From positions 62,001-126,000 of the forward strand of contig NZ_JARHUF010000008.1 in assembly GCF_029223195.1 (NCBI RefSeq): 64,000 bases of DNA, read 5' to 3'. Under the pieces are notes generated by a model that was given only the letters and a program-made list of their open reading frames with translations, ran no database searches and was not told where the DNA came from. Source of the stretch: Vibrio sp. CAU 1672. Lineage in GTDB: Bacteria > Pseudomonadota > Gammaproteobacteria > Enterobacterales > Vibrionaceae. Shown piece by piece: positions 55,241 through 63,946 of this stretch (positions are counted from its first letter, which is position 1; every line of letters begins with the position of its first letter). The translations under genes and the position numbers were made by a program.

Positions 55241-56650
55241 ATGTCAGTAGAAAACGTTCTATCGCTGATCCAAGAAAACGAAGTTAAGTTTGTTGACCTA
55301 CGCTTCACTGATACAAAAGGTAAAGAGCAGCACATCTCTGTCCCTGCTCACCAAATCGACGCAGACTTCTTCGAAGAAGGTAAAATGTTCGATGGTTCAT
55401 CAGTTGCTGGCTGGAAAGGCATTAACGAATCAGACATGGTGATGATGCCAGATGCATCTTCAGCTGTACTTGACCCATTCACGGAAGATGCCACGCTGAA
55501 CATCCGTTGTGACATCCTAGAACCTGCGACAATGCAAGGTTACGACCGCGACCCGCGTTCTATCGCTAAACGTGCAGAAGACTTCATGCGTTCTACTGGC
55601 GTTGCAGATACTGTGCTTGTTGGTCCTGAGCCAGAGTTCTTCCTGTTTGACGATGTGAAGTTTGCCACTGACATGTCAGGTTCATTCTTCAAGATCGACG
55701 ACGTGGAAGCAGCTTGGAATACCGGCTCTGACTACGAAGAAGGTAACAAAGGTCACCGCCCAGGCGTGAAAGGTGGCTACTTCCCGGTTGCACCGGTTGA
55801 TTCTTCTCAAGACATCCGCTCTGCAATGTGTCTGATCATGGAAGAGATGGGCCTGGTTGTTGAAGCACACCACCACGAAGTAGCGACAGCAGGTCAGAAC
55901 GAAATCGCAACCCGCTTCAACACGCTAACGACGAAAGCGGACGAAATCCAAATCTATAAGTACGTGGTACACAACGTTGCACACGCATTTGGTAAAACGG
56001 CAACCTTTATGCCTAAACCACTGGTTGGTGATAACGGCTCTGGTATGCACGTGCACATGTCTCTGGGCAAAGATGGCCAGAACCTGTTCGCTGGCGACAA
56101 GTACGGCGGCCTGTCTGAAATGGCACTTTACTACATCGGCGGTATCATCAAACACGCTCGCGCTATCAACGCGTTTGCTAACCCGTCAACCAACTCGTAC
56201 AAACGTCTTGTACCTGGCTTCGAAGCACCTGTAATGCTGGCATACTCTGCACGCAACCGCTCTGCTTCTATCCGTATCCCAGTGGTACCAAGCCCGAAAG
56301 CGCGTCGTATCGAAGTTCGTTTCGGTGACCCGGCAGCCAACCCATACCTGGCGTTTGCAGCAATGCTGATGGCTGGTCTTGACGGTATCAAGAACAAGAT
56401 CCACCCAGGCGAAGCGATGGATAAAGACCTGTACGATCTGCCAGCGGAAGAAGCAGCAGAAATCCCAACAGTGGCATACTCACTGAAAGATGCACTAGAA
56501 GAACTGGATGCAGACCGTGAGTTCCTGACTGCTGGCGGCGTATTCTCTGACGACTTTATCGATTCATACATCGCTCTTAAGGCTCAGGACGTAGAGAAAG
56601 TCAACATGACCACTCACCCAGTTGAGTTTGAGCTTTACTACTCGGTATAA
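55241..56650 (+). CDS. glnA: Glutamine synthetase, type I
   Basis: Assimilates ammonia into glutamine with ATP; a dodecamer regulated by adenylylation. The 469 residues match enteric GlnA. Signatures: [17 protein letters not shown] (about residues 50-66), the ATP and metal site [28 protein letters not shown], and NRSASIRIP. The adenylylated tyrosine is present at residue 398 (Y397 without Met) in [19 protein letters not shown] ribosome site precedes the ATG. It is followed by a DUF4124 gene, then glnL and glnG. Control by NtrC and sigma-54 is predicted from upstream sites. Confidence 0.98.
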   Translation: MSVENVLSLIQENEVKFVDLRFTDTKGKEQHISVPAHQIDADFFEEGKMFDGSSVAGWKGINESDMVMMPDASSAVLDPFTEDATLNIRCDILEPATMQGYDRDPRSIAKRAEDFMRSTGVADTVLVGPEPEFFLFDDVKFATDMSGSFFKIDDVEAAWNTGSDYEEGNKGHRPGVKGGYFPVAPVDSSQDIRSAMCLIMEEMGLVVEAHHHEVATAGQNEIATRFNTLTTKADEIQIYKYVVHNVAHAFGKTATFMPKPLVGDNGSGMHVHMSLGKDGQNLFAGDKYGGLSEMALYYIGGIIKHARAINAFANPSTNSYKRLVPGFEAPVMLAYSARNRSASIRIPVVPSPKARRIEVRFGDPAANPYLAFAAMLMAGLDGIKNKIHPGEAMDKDLYDLPAEEAAEIPTVAYSLKDALEELDADREFLTAGGVFSDDFIDSYIALKAQDVEKVNMTTHPVEFELYYSV

Positions 56651-56692
56651 GCACTTCGCATGTACCGCATGTAAACCAAGCGGCAAAATATC

Positions 56693-56720
56693 AGGCTCGC
56701 CTCGCAGGCGGGCCTTTTTT
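56693..56720 (+). terminator. Terminator after glnA
   Basis: AGGCTCGCCT and AGGCGGGCCT (10 bp including G-T pairs) around CGC, then six T. It limits read-through from the strong glnA promoter into the regulator genes. Confidence 0.9.
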
Positions 56721-56845
56721 GTATTCGTCTGCCGGGTTAGCCCATTTAACATCAGGGGATAATTAAAAGAATCGTTCGGTGACTCTGACCAACAAGGTTC
56801 CGAGACTAAGAATGTGAAACCATTGATCATAAACGAGGTCTGGCC

Positions 56846-57436
56846 ATGCAAGTTCCGCTTTTTCCCTCACTGTGCGCATTCAGCGCACTGCTGGTTGCGT
56901 CAACGCCCTGTGCCCAGGTGGCTTACACCTGGGAAGATGAAAAGGGCGTAATTCACTTCAGCGATACGCCAACTCCCGGAGCCAACACCATCACTCTGCC
57001 TGATCTGGAAGCCACGCCCCCGGCGCCTAAAGTACAAAGCACAGACACTCCGGCACAACCCGTCGCAAGCACTCAGCCGCCGGCGAAAACGCCACCGCCC
57101 GAAAGCGAACAACCCCAACCGCTTTCTCTCACCATGATCACGCCACAACACAACGCCACCCTCCGCAGCAACCTGGGACTGATCACGATTAAGCTCGACG
57201 TAAGCAGAAAGTTAGGCGTTGGAGAACAGCTACAACTGTTCCTTGATGGTAAGCCATACGGAGCACCACAACCCCAGCCGGCATGGCACCTGAAAAATAT
57301 CGACCGTGGTAGCCACACTCTGGCGGCACAGGCTAAGCGAAGCGGCAAGGTTATTGCATCTACTAGCCCTATAACGGTGCATTTACACAGAGCGAAAATT
57401 AAAGCTGGGGAAAACCAACCCAAGCAAGATAAATAG
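56846..57436 (+). CDS. DUF4124-domain periplasmic protein
   Basis: A 196-residue exported protein. A signal peptide (about residues 1-25) is followed by the DUF4124 motif VAYTWEDEKGVIHFSDTPTPGA (about 25-46), a proline-rich linker (about 55-90), and a C-terminal beta-sandwich-like domain (TMITPQHNATLRSNLGLITIKLDV). GAGGT precedes the ATG. DUF4124 proteins are common near glnA-glnL in Vibrio and other marine gammaproteobacteria, but their function is unknown. There is no evidence here that it takes part in nitrogen control. Confidence 0.88.
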   Translation: MQVPLFPSLCAFSALLVASTPCAQVAYTWEDEKGVIHFSDTPTPGANTITLPDLEATPPAPKVQSTDTPAQPVASTQPPAKTPPPESEQPQPLSLTMITPQHNATLRSNLGLITIKLDVSRKLGVGEQLQLFLDGKPYGAPQPQPAWHLKNIDRGSHTLAAQAKRSGKVIASTSPITVHLHRAKIKAGENQPKQDK

Positions 57437-57469
57437 CGAAAAGTCAGGCTTTCGGAATACGATTTAACT

Positions 57470-57498
57470 TTGTCTTATTAAGATTTATTCGCCATACT
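57470..57498 (+). promoter_or_regulatory. Sigma-70 promoter of glnL
   Basis: TTGTCT (57470-57475), 17 bp, CATACT (57493-57498). Transcription should begin near 57505, only a few bases before the NtrC site. Confidence 0.6.
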
Positions 57499-57508
57499 TA
57501 CGTTCCAC

Positions 57509-57525
57509 TGCACCATTTTAGTGCA
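57509..57525 (+). promoter_or_regulatory. NtrC site in front of glnL
   Basis: TGCACC-ATTTT-AGTGCA fits the consensus TGCACC-N5-GGTGCA with one mismatch. It lies just downstream of the -10 element, where bound NtrC would block transcription. This is the same arrangement as negative autoregulation of glnL in enteric bacteria. Confidence 0.8.
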
Positions 57526-57557
57526 CTGCACTATCATTGCTCACACAAGGACGTCAT

Positions 57558-58604
57558 GTGGATACCAGTATTTCTAACGCGATTCTCAACAATATGGTCA
57601 CCGCAACCCTGATCCTCGATGATGGGTTAGCGATTCGCTACGCCAACCCAGCGGCAGAACAGCTGTTCTCACAAAGTGCCAAACGAATGGTCGAGCAGAC
57701 GCTGTCGCAACTGATCCAACATGCCTCGCTTGACTTAGCACTGCTGATCCAGCCACTGCAAAGCGGGCAGAGCATAACCGACAGTGACGTGACCTTTGTG
57801 ATTGATGGCCGCCCGCTGATGCTGGAAGTTACCGTCAGCCCACTCACCTGGCAGAAACAGCTGATGCTGTTGGTGGAGATGCGCAAGATTGACCAGCAGC
57901 GCCGCTTGACCCAGGAGCTGAATCAGCACGCACAACAGCAAGCCGCCAAACTGTTGGTCCGCGGCCTGGCCCATGAGATTAAAAACCCACTCGGCGGACT
58001 ACGCGGAGCCGCACAGCTACTGGAGAAAATGCTGCCGGATCCTGGCCTGACCGAGTATACCCATATCATCATTGAGCAAGCCGATCGCTTACGGCTACTG
58101 GTCGATCGCTTGCTTGGCCCACAGAAGCCGGGCAAAAAAGCCCAGCAGAACCTGCACCAGATATTGGAGAAAGTGCGCCAGTTAGTCGAGCTGGAGTCCC
58201 AGCACTCCATTGTGATTGAGCGGGATTATGATCCGAGCCTGCCGGAAATCTTGATGGATGCAGACCAAATCGAACAGGCGATGCTCAACATTGTCAGCAA
58301 CGCGGCGCAAATTCTTACCCATCAGGAACATGGCAAAATTACCATACGCACCAGAACGGTGCATCAGGCCAACATCCATGGCCAGCGTTGCAAACTAGCA
58401 GCTCGTATTGAGATCACCGACAACGGCCCTGGGATCCCCCCCGAGCTACAAGACACCTTGTTCTATCCCATGGTCAGTGGCCGGGAAGGGGGAACCGGGC
58501 TTGGACTGTCAATTTCACAGAACCTGATCGATCAGCATAACGGGAAAATTGATGTTGAAAGCTGGCCGGGCCATACCACATTTACTATTTATTTGCCGAT
58601 CTGA
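57558..58604 (+). CDS. glnL: Nitrogen sensor kinase NtrB (GTG start)
   Basis: Cytoplasmic histidine kinase/phosphatase that sets NtrC phosphorylation according to PII and glutamine. The 348-residue protein has an N-terminal PAS domain (about 10-110). The phosphorylated H139 lies in [20 protein letters not shown], and the ATPase domain has N (NIVSNAAQ), G1 (ITDNGPGIP) and G2 ([13 protein letters not shown]) boxes. The GTG at 57558 follows AAGG by seven bases and aligns with E. coli GlnL; the open frame starts at 57537 without a ribosome site. Confidence 0.96.
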   Translation: MDTSISNAILNNMVTATLILDDGLAIRYANPAAEQLFSQSAKRMVEQTLSQLIQHASLDLALLIQPLQSGQSITDSDVTFVIDGRPLMLEVTVSPLTWQKQLMLLVEMRKIDQQRRLTQELNQHAQQQAAKLLVRGLAHEIKNPLGGLRGAAQLLEKMLPDPGLTEYTHIIIEQADRLRLLVDRLLGPQKPGKKAQQNLHQILEKVRQLVELESQHSIVIERDYDPSLPEILMDADQIEQAMLNIVSNAAQILTHQEHGKITIRTRTVHQANIHGQRCKLAARIEITDNGPGIPPELQDTLFYPMVSGREGGTGLGLSISQNLIDQHNGKIDVESWPGHTTFTIYLPI

Positions 58605-58661
58605 TCGCACCGGGAACGGAGCCGATCCATTTAACGGCGCTTTGCTGCAAGGACTTACGAC

Positions 58662-60065
58662 ATGAGTAAAGGATATGTTTGGGTCGTCGATGACGACAGT
58701 TCTATACGCTGGGTGATGGAGAAGACCCTCTCCTCAGCCAACATTAAATGCGAAACCTACGCTGATGGCGAGAGCGTGTTAATGGCACTAGAGCGTGAAG
58801 TGCCGGATGTGCTGGTGTCGGACATTCGCATGCCGGGTATTGACGGCCTTGAACTACTCAAACAGGTCCAGCGAGGTTACCCGGATCTGCCGGTGATCAT
58901 CATGACCGCCCACTCAGATCTCGATGCTGCCGTCAATGCGTATCAGAAAGGCGCATTCGAATACCTGCCAAAACCGTTTGATATTGACGAAACCTTAACC
59001 CTGGTTGAACGCGCCATTGCCCACAGCCAGGAAAATAAACGTGAGCAACTGGCTGGCGACGACCTCCCCGCCGAAACCCCGGAAATCATCGGTGAGGCTC
59101 CCGCGATGCAGGAAGTCTTTCGCGCCATCGGCCGGCTCTCCCGCTCGTCCATTTCGGTGCTGATCAACGGTGAATCCGGAACCGGTAAAGAACTGGTCGC
59201 CCATGCCCTGCACCGTCACAGCCCGCGAGCCAACAAACCCTTTATTGCCCTCAACATGGCGGCGATTCCGAAAGACTTAATTGAATCCGAACTGTTTGGC
59301 CATGAGAAAGGCGCCTTCACCGGGGCCAACAGTGTCCGCCAGGGACGGTTTGAGCAGGCCAATGGCGGCACGCTGTTCCTGGATGAAATCGGCGATATGC
59401 CACTCGACATCCAAACCCGCCTGTTACGTGTCTTAGCCGACGGCCAGTTCTATCGCGTTGGCGGTCACTCGCCGATCCGCGTCGATGTCCGTATTGTCGC
59501 CGCCACTCACCAAAACCTCGAGAAACTGGTGCATGAAGGTGATTTTCGGGAAGATTTATTCCACCGCCTGAACGTCATCCGCATCCAGATCCCGGCCCTG
59601 AGGGAACGCAAGCAGGATATTGAAAAACTCACCCAGCATTTCCTGGTCCGCGCCGCCGACGAACTGGGAGTGGAAACCAAAGCGCTGCATCCGTCGACGG
59701 TGGATATTCTCAACCGCTTAGACTGGCCGGGTAACGTACGTCAGCTGGAAAACATTTGCCGTTGGCTCACCGTCATGGCCAGCGGCAGTGAAGTACTGCC
59801 AAGCGACTTGCCCAGCGAGTTGCTCGAAGAGAAAAAAAGCCGCTCCGAATCGTCGCATGGCAGCTGGCAAGAGCAGCTCGGCGATTGGGCTCGGCGGGCG
59901 CTGGCAGCCGGGGATAAAGAACTGCTCTCTTTTGCGCAGCCTGAGTTCGAGCGCATCTTGCTTGAGGCGGCGCTGGAGCACACCAAGGGCCATAAACAGG
60001 ACGCCGCCAAGGTGCTGGGCTGGGGGCGCAACACCCTGACGCGAAAACTGAAAGAACTCTACTGA
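58662..60065 (+). CDS. glnG: Nitrogen response regulator NtrC
   Basis: Sigma-54-dependent activator of nitrogen-limitation genes, phosphorylated by NtrB. The 467 residues match enteric NtrC. The receiver has phosphorylated D54 and the D11-D12 pair. The AAA+ domain has Walker A (GESGTGKE near 168), the sigma-54-contacting GAFTGA loop, and Walker B (GGTLFLDEIGDMP). The C-terminal Fis-like DNA-binding domain (HTKGHKQDAAKVLGWGRNTLTRKLKEL) is intact. AAGGA precedes the ATG. It should act on the sites in front of glnA and glnL. Confidence 0.97.
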   Translation: MSKGYVWVVDDDSSIRWVMEKTLSSANIKCETYADGESVLMALEREVPDVLVSDIRMPGIDGLELLKQVQRGYPDLPVIIMTAHSDLDAAVNAYQKGAFEYLPKPFDIDETLTLVERAIAHSQENKREQLAGDDLPAETPEIIGEAPAMQEVFRAIGRLSRSSISVLINGESGTGKELVAHALHRHSPRANKPFIALNMAAIPKDLIESELFGHEKGAFTGANSVRQGRFEQANGGTLFLDEIGDMPLDIQTRLLRVLADGQFYRVGGHSPIRVDVRIVAATHQNLEKLVHEGDFREDLFHRLNVIRIQIPALRERKQDIEKLTQHFLVRAADELGVETKALHPSTVDILNRLDWPGNVRQLENICRWLTVMASGSEVLPSDLPSELLEEKKSRSESSHGSWQEQLGDWARRALAAGDKELLSFAQPEFERILLEAALEHTKGHKQDAAKVLGWGRNTLTRKLKELY

Positions 60066-60179
60066 TGCTGGGTGAGCGGTGCCGGACATCAATCAAGCGC
60101 CTGTCACCGGCAATGCGATGGGAGTGAAACAACACCAATAAAACATGGCGTTTGATTGCGGGAAAAAGAGACAAAAAAA

Positions 60180-60202
60180 GCCAGCAAATGCTGGCATTTT
60201 TT
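60180..60202. terminator. Bidirectional terminator between glnG and hemN
   Basis: GCCAGC and GCTGGC (extended by A-T pairs) around AAAT, with a run of seven A on the left and six T on the right, so it works in both directions. Confidence 0.92.
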
Positions 60203-60223
60203 ATCTCTGACAGTTTGCGCGGG

Positions 60224-61615
60224 TTAGATAACCCGTGAGAACTGCTGCTGACGCGCCTTGGCCCGCAGGTACTTATCGAAACACATACAGATATTACGAA
60301 TCAGCAGCCGGCCACGCAGTGTCACGCGGATCTCGCGCTCATCCACTTCCACCAGCTCATCATTGATAAAGGTCTGCAGCAGTTGCAAATCTTCTTTAAA
60401 GTACTGGTCGAAGTTTACCTTAAACTCAGACTCAATCGCTTGCTTGTCCAGTTTGAAGTTACAAATCAGCTGCTTAATCACTTCACGGCGCAACAGATCA
60501 TCCGCATCCAGCGAGACCCCTTTCCACAGCGCATGACGCAGTTCATTGACCTGGGCATAGTACTTCTTCAGCTCTTTCTGGTTTTGCGCATACGCATCAC
60601 CAATCATCGAAATCGCCGACACCCCAAAACCGACCAGGTCACACTCACCTTGGGTTGTGTATCCTTGGAAATTGCGGTGCAAAATACCTTCACGCTGGGC
60701 CACCGCCAGCTCATCATCGGGCTTGGCGAAGTGATCCATACCGATAAACTGGTAACCCGCGCCAGTCAGCGTGGCGATGGTATCCTGCAAAATCGCCATT
60801 TTCTCTTCTGCTTTAGGCAAATCTTCATCTTTGATCTTACGCTGCGCGGCAAACAGTTGTGGCATATGGGCATAGTTAAACACCGATAAGCGACCCGGCT
60901 GCATCTCCAGCACTTGCTCAAGCGTTTGGGCAAAAGAGGCCTGGGTTTGCTTTGGCAAACCGTAAATCAAATCCAGATTAGTTGAACGGAAGCCCAGCTC
61001 TTTCGCCCGCGCCACCATAGCAAAGATGAACTCTTCATCTTGCTCACGGTTAACCAGCTGCTGGACCTCTTTATTGAAGTCCTGAACGCCGATACTCAAA
61101 CGGTTAAACCCTTCACCACGCAGATGATCCAGGATGCTCAATTCGATTTCACGCGGGTCAACTTCAATGCTGATTTCAGCGTCCGCACTAAAAGAAAATT
61201 CCTGGCGCAACAGGCTCATCACCCGCGAGATCTGCTTTTCAGATAAGAAAGTTGGTGTACCACCACCAAAATGCAGCTGAGTAACCGTTCGGCCGCCCAG
61301 CAGAGAAGCACGTTGACGAATTTCGTGCTCAAGCACATCCAAGTATTCGTCAGCTTTGTGTGAATGACGCGTAATTACCTTGTTGCAGCCACAGTAGTAA
61401 CAAAGCTTGTGACAGAACGGGATATGAATGTACAGCGACAAAGGACGATCGGGGTACTGTGTGCATGCCATATCATATTCAGCGATGGTGAATGCCTCAT
61501 GAAACTCCAACGCGGTAGGGTAAGATGTATAGCGTGGACCGGAATAGTTGTACTTATCCAATACGGCTTGATCCCAGACGATTTGCTGGTTCGATTCACT
61601 GTTCTGATTCGACAT
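60224..61615 (-). CDS. hemN: Oxygen-independent coproporphyrinogen III oxidase
   Basis: Radical-SAM enzyme that oxidises coproporphyrinogen III to protoporphyrinogen IX in heme synthesis without oxygen. The 463-residue protein has the cluster motif C68-x3-C72-x2-C75 (FCHKLCYYCGC), with the fourth Cys (C77) typical of true HemN. It also has GGGTPTFL and the C-terminal HemN domain. The N-terminal trip-wire segment (KYNYSGPRYTSYPTALEF) that enters the active site supports HemN rather than HemW. I see no clear FNR box. Confidence 0.97.
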   Translation of the reverse strand: MSNQNSESNQQIVWDQAVLDKYNYSGPRYTSYPTALEFHEAFTIAEYDMACTQYPDRPLSLYIHIPFCHKLCYYCGCNKVITRHSHKADEYLDVLEHEIRQRASLLGGRTVTQLHFGGGTPTFLSEKQISRVMSLLRQEFSFSADAEISIEVDPREIELSILDHLRGEGFNRLSIGVQDFNKEVQQLVNREQDEEFIFAMVARAKELGFRSTNLDLIYGLPKQTQASFAQTLEQVLEMQPGRLSVFNYAHMPQLFAAQRKIKDEDLPKAEEKMAILQDTIATLTGAGYQFIGMDHFAKPDDELAVAQREGILHRNFQGYTTQGECDLVGFGVSAISMIGDAYAQNQKELKKYYAQVNELRHALWKGVSLDADDLLRREVIKQLICNFKLDKQAIESEFKVNFDQYFKEDLQLLQTFINDELVEVDEREIRVTLRGRLLIRNICMCFDKYLRAKARQQQFSRVI

Positions 61616-61681
61616 GGTGGTACTTTCCGTTAAATGCTGTGGCCATCAACTGATGACGGCCCGATATTCAGACGCGCTATT

Positions 61682-61792
61682 TTGCCACACGCAACCAAAG
61701 TGCGTGGCAACACTGCCTGGCTTTTTAAGTATAAAAGCTAAGAAGTGCTAGCGTGATCACGATTGCCCCAGTGGCGAAAACCTCACCACTGG
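61682..61792. other. Two hairpins in the hemN/DUF2489 gap
   Basis: The first (61682-61710) pairs TTGCCAC-AC-GCA with TGC-GTGGCAA across a two-base bulge. The second (61768-61792) pairs CCAGTGG with CCACTGG. Neither has a T-run in the leftward direction, so they may be weak terminators of the upstream gene or RNA-processing structures. Confidence 0.4.
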
Positions 61793-61802
61793 CGTGGACC
61801 GC

Positions 61803-62291
61803 TTAGATCAGCTGAATATTGATTTGGTTATTCAAAGGCTGGACACGTTTTTGCAATAATTTGAGCTCTTCAATGATCGCATCCGTCAGGCGACTTTCCG
61901 CTTTTTGACGGGTCAGAGTCTGCTGCATACGCTCACGCTTCGCCAGTTGCTGACGCTCTTCACCCCGCGCCATATCCTTGACGATATGGTACAACTCCGC
62001 TGTCGCCGGGTACGTAGTTTCGAACTCAAGCCGGTCTTCACCCTGAACATAGTCCATGATGCAGTAAACCCGGATGCTGATTTCCGACAGATCGCACTGG
62101 CCCTGAATACCAGCCTGACATAAGGTGTGCACGTTCTCAAAAATATTGGCGTTACGTTTCTCGATGGCCAGTTTTTGATGCTTCAGCTGCAATTCCTTTT
62201 GCTTTTTCAACTGCAACAGAAGGTAACCTGCATAAGACGCAAGTGCAGCAATGATAACCGCCCCGGCAATGATTAATAAGGTTACATTCAT
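61803..62291 (-). CDS. DUF2489 membrane-anchored protein
   Basis: A 162-residue protein with an N-terminal membrane helix (LLIIAGAVIIAALASYAGYLLL, about residues 5-26) and a cytoplasmic, largely helical, charged domain. It contains a C-x7-C pair (HTLCQAGIQGQC). This is DUF2489; function unknown. The gene lies 6 bp after yihI and is almost certainly co-transcribed with it, as elsewhere in Vibrio. Confidence 0.88.
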   Translation of the reverse strand: MNVTLLIIAGAVIIAALASYAGYLLLQLKKQKELQLKHQKLAIEKRNANIFENVHTLCQAGIQGQCDLSEISIRVYCIMDYVQGEDRLEFETTYPATAELYHIVKDMARGEERQQLAKRERMQQTLTRQKAESRLTDAIIEELKLLQKRVQPLNNQINIQLI

Positions 62292-62297
62292 CGACGA

Positions 62298-62840
62298 TTA
62301 TCCTTTGTAGTCGTCTAGGTTGAGGTCTTCAAAATCAGCCAAAAGATCGTCTTCATTACGTGAACCTTTCGCTGGTGTGAAATCCTGATCCTGCTCTTGT
62401 TCCGGCTCCAGTAAGCCAAGCTGGTCCATCAGTTGCTCAATACGGTCCAACTTCTCATCGACGTATTGCTGCAGGCCTTTACCCAGGTTCTCCCCGGCTT
62501 CAATACGGTCAAGCAACACATTCAACTGCGCGTCATTTTCCAGCATCTCCAGTTCTTGCTCTGCGGTGAGACGACGTTCTTGTTTCGTCATCTTCTTCAC
62601 CGGCTCGACGATCAGTGGAATTTTCTTCTTACTGCCCAAACGTGGGTCTCGTTGCTGCGCGGCTGCCTGCTTCTTCTGCTCATTGGCTTCAGAGTTACGG
62701 TTACCGGTTTTCAGGCCTTTGCGTTTTTTGGCCCGCTTACGCAGACGACCTTCAACATCCGACTCAGTGCGGTTACGGGTGACAACAAATTCCGGTGCGC
62801 CTGCTGCACCCGGTTTTCTAGATTTCTTTGTACGGCTCAT
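62298..62840 (-). CDS. yihI: Der GTPase-activating protein YihI
   Basis: Stimulates the GTPase Der (EngA) and thereby restrains 50S ribosome assembly early in growth. The 180-residue protein has a highly basic N-terminal half (SRTKKSRKPG, RKRAKKRKGLKTG) and an acidic, helical C-terminal half (LTAEQELEMLENDAQLNVLLD, ending DLNLDDYKG), the bipolar layout of YihI. Its ATG overlaps the stop of the methyltransferase gene by one base (TAATG), implying coupling. Confidence 0.95.
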   Translation of the reverse strand: MSRTKKSRKPGAAGAPEFVVTRNRTESDVEGRLRKRAKKRKGLKTGNRNSEANEQKKQAAAQQRDPRLGSKKKIPLIVEPVKKMTKQERRLTAEQELEMLENDAQLNVLLDRIEAGENLGKGLQQYVDEKLDRIEQLMDQLGLLEPEQEQDQDFTPAKGSRNEDDLLADFEDLNLDDYKG

Positions 62841-63478
62841 TACTGGGTCTTCCTCAGTAAAATTACATCATTACCAATAAATTCGAGTTCGAGCTTATCC
62901 CGCTCAGCTAAGAACTGAAACGTCTCACGGCTAAAAAAAATCACATGCGTCGGATCATTTTTATAGTGCCACGTTTTAAAGGCTTGCTCGTCAATCACCA
63001 ATTTGGTCATCAAGCCTATCCAGCCCCCAGGTTTAACTAAATTCAACCATTGCTGCCACACTTCATTCGGTTGATAAAGGTGCTCAATCACCTCGGTGGC
63101 AGTCATGAAGTCATACTGCTTTGCTAACACCGACCTGTCGGGGTGGTAGTAGAGATCGTATAACGCCATATTGTGCCCGGCTTCTTCTAACATCAGTGAA
63201 AGCGTCGGGCCCGGGCCGCAACCAAAATCCAGTCCTTGCGATTGCGGCGGAATTCTTGCTGTTATCGGGTCAGCCATGCGTGACAGGAAGCGGCGATAGC
63301 CCATATCCTGCGGGTTGTTCTCATGCAGATCGTAGTGAGCTTTTTCAGTTTCCGCATCCAAACGTTGTAAAGGGTTAACAAAAACTAAGCAACACTGCGC
63401 ACATTGAAGATACTCACGGCGCCGGTCTTCAAAATAGTGATGAGAGTGACGACTCTGGCATAAAGGACACGTATGCAT
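62840..63478 (-). CDS. Class I SAM-dependent methyltransferase with N-terminal zinc motif
   Basis: A 212-residue protein with an N-terminal pair of Cys clusters (C4-x2-C7 and C26-x2-C29, CPLC and CAQC) likely to bind zinc. A Rossmann methyltransferase fold follows: motif I is G-L-D-F-G-C-G-P-G-P-T (about 83-93), and a later FDFMTATEVIEHL-like segment (YDFMTATEVIEHLYQ) is motif IV. The substrate is unknown. GAGGAA precedes the ATG. It is the first gene of the operon with yihI and the DUF2489 gene. Confidence 0.88.
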   Translation of the reverse strand: MHTCPLCQSRHSHHYFEDRRREYLQCAQCCLVFVNPLQRLDAETEKAHYDLHENNPQDMGYRRFLSRMADPITARIPPQSQGLDFGCGPGPTLSLMLEEAGHNMALYDLYYHPDRSVLAKQYDFMTATEVIEHLYQPNEVWQQWLNLVKPGGWIGLMTKLVIDEQAFKTWHYKNDPTHVIFFSRETFQFLAERDKLELEFIGNDVILLRKTQ

Positions 63479-63595
63479 ACTGACTTCCTCAAACAGGGAT
63501 GCGCAACATACCAGAAAGTGAACTCAGATTGGAGTGGTACTGAACATTTTTTCAGCACAATTTGTTAAAAAAAACGTTCTTGAATCGAGGGAGAT
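63479..63595 (-). promoter_or_regulatory. Promoter region of the methyltransferase-yihI operon
   Basis: Short A/T-rich gap between the methyltransferase start and the end of the regulatory RNA. A possible -10 (TATGTT on the minus strand) lies about 30 bp before the start codon; the -35 is unclear. Confidence 0.4.
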
Positions 63596-63946
63596 AAAAA
63601 AAGCGACAGTCATCCTGTCGCTTTCTGAATGCCATCGGAATGGCGAAACTGTGTTGCACTCATTTGGTGCACCAACATTCCTGTTGTTTTTCAAGCTTTC
63701 CCTGCGCCAAAGTGTTGTTAGTCATCATCCTGATGAGTTTTGGCTATCCATTTGCTTCCTGTCTTCCGGGCAACATCCTGTGCCTGATCCCTTCCGTCGT
63801 CTTAACCATCAGACGAGTTGACCATCCCTGTCGGGCTGTTTCCTACCATGCCCTGTCATCCCTTGCTACTCTACCCGACCATGCTCACCGCACAAGCCAA
63901 CGCTGGCAAAAAAAAGGCCAATAATTAGGCTCATTGTTTTTATTCT
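63596..63946 (-). ncRNA. csrB: CsrB/CsrC-family CsrA-sequestering small RNA
   Basis: No protein is supported here, but the minus strand has the signature of a CsrA-binding sponge RNA: 13 GGA triplets within about 250 nt, most in AGGA or AGGGA context, several of them between complementary bases that place them in hairpin loops (for example TCAT-CAGG-ATGA around 63725). It ends in a strong terminator (63600-63624). Such RNAs bind many copies of CsrA and relieve its repression of translation. In E. coli, csrC lies next to yihI, the same position. The 5' end at about 63946 is estimated from a TATGAT (-10) at 63953-63958; the -35 is weak. Which Vibrio paralogue (B, C or D) this is cannot be said. 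Confidence 0.82.
63600..63624 (-). terminator. Terminator of the CsrB-like RNA
   Basis: AAAGCGACAG and its exact complement (10-bp stem, five-base loop with a GGA). Reading leftward it is followed by a run of T (complement of the A-run at 63596-63602). Confidence 0.92.

Noticed and set aside
61644..61655. CATCA-AC-TGATG dyad upstream of hemN as an FNR box
   Set aside because: The FNR consensus is TTGAT-N4-ATCAA; neither spacing nor half-sites match.
63534..63924. Two overlapping plus-strand frames (95 and 94 codons) at the right edge
   Set aside because: They lie opposite the CsrB-like RNA and its terminator, show no family resemblance, and have no ribosome site.
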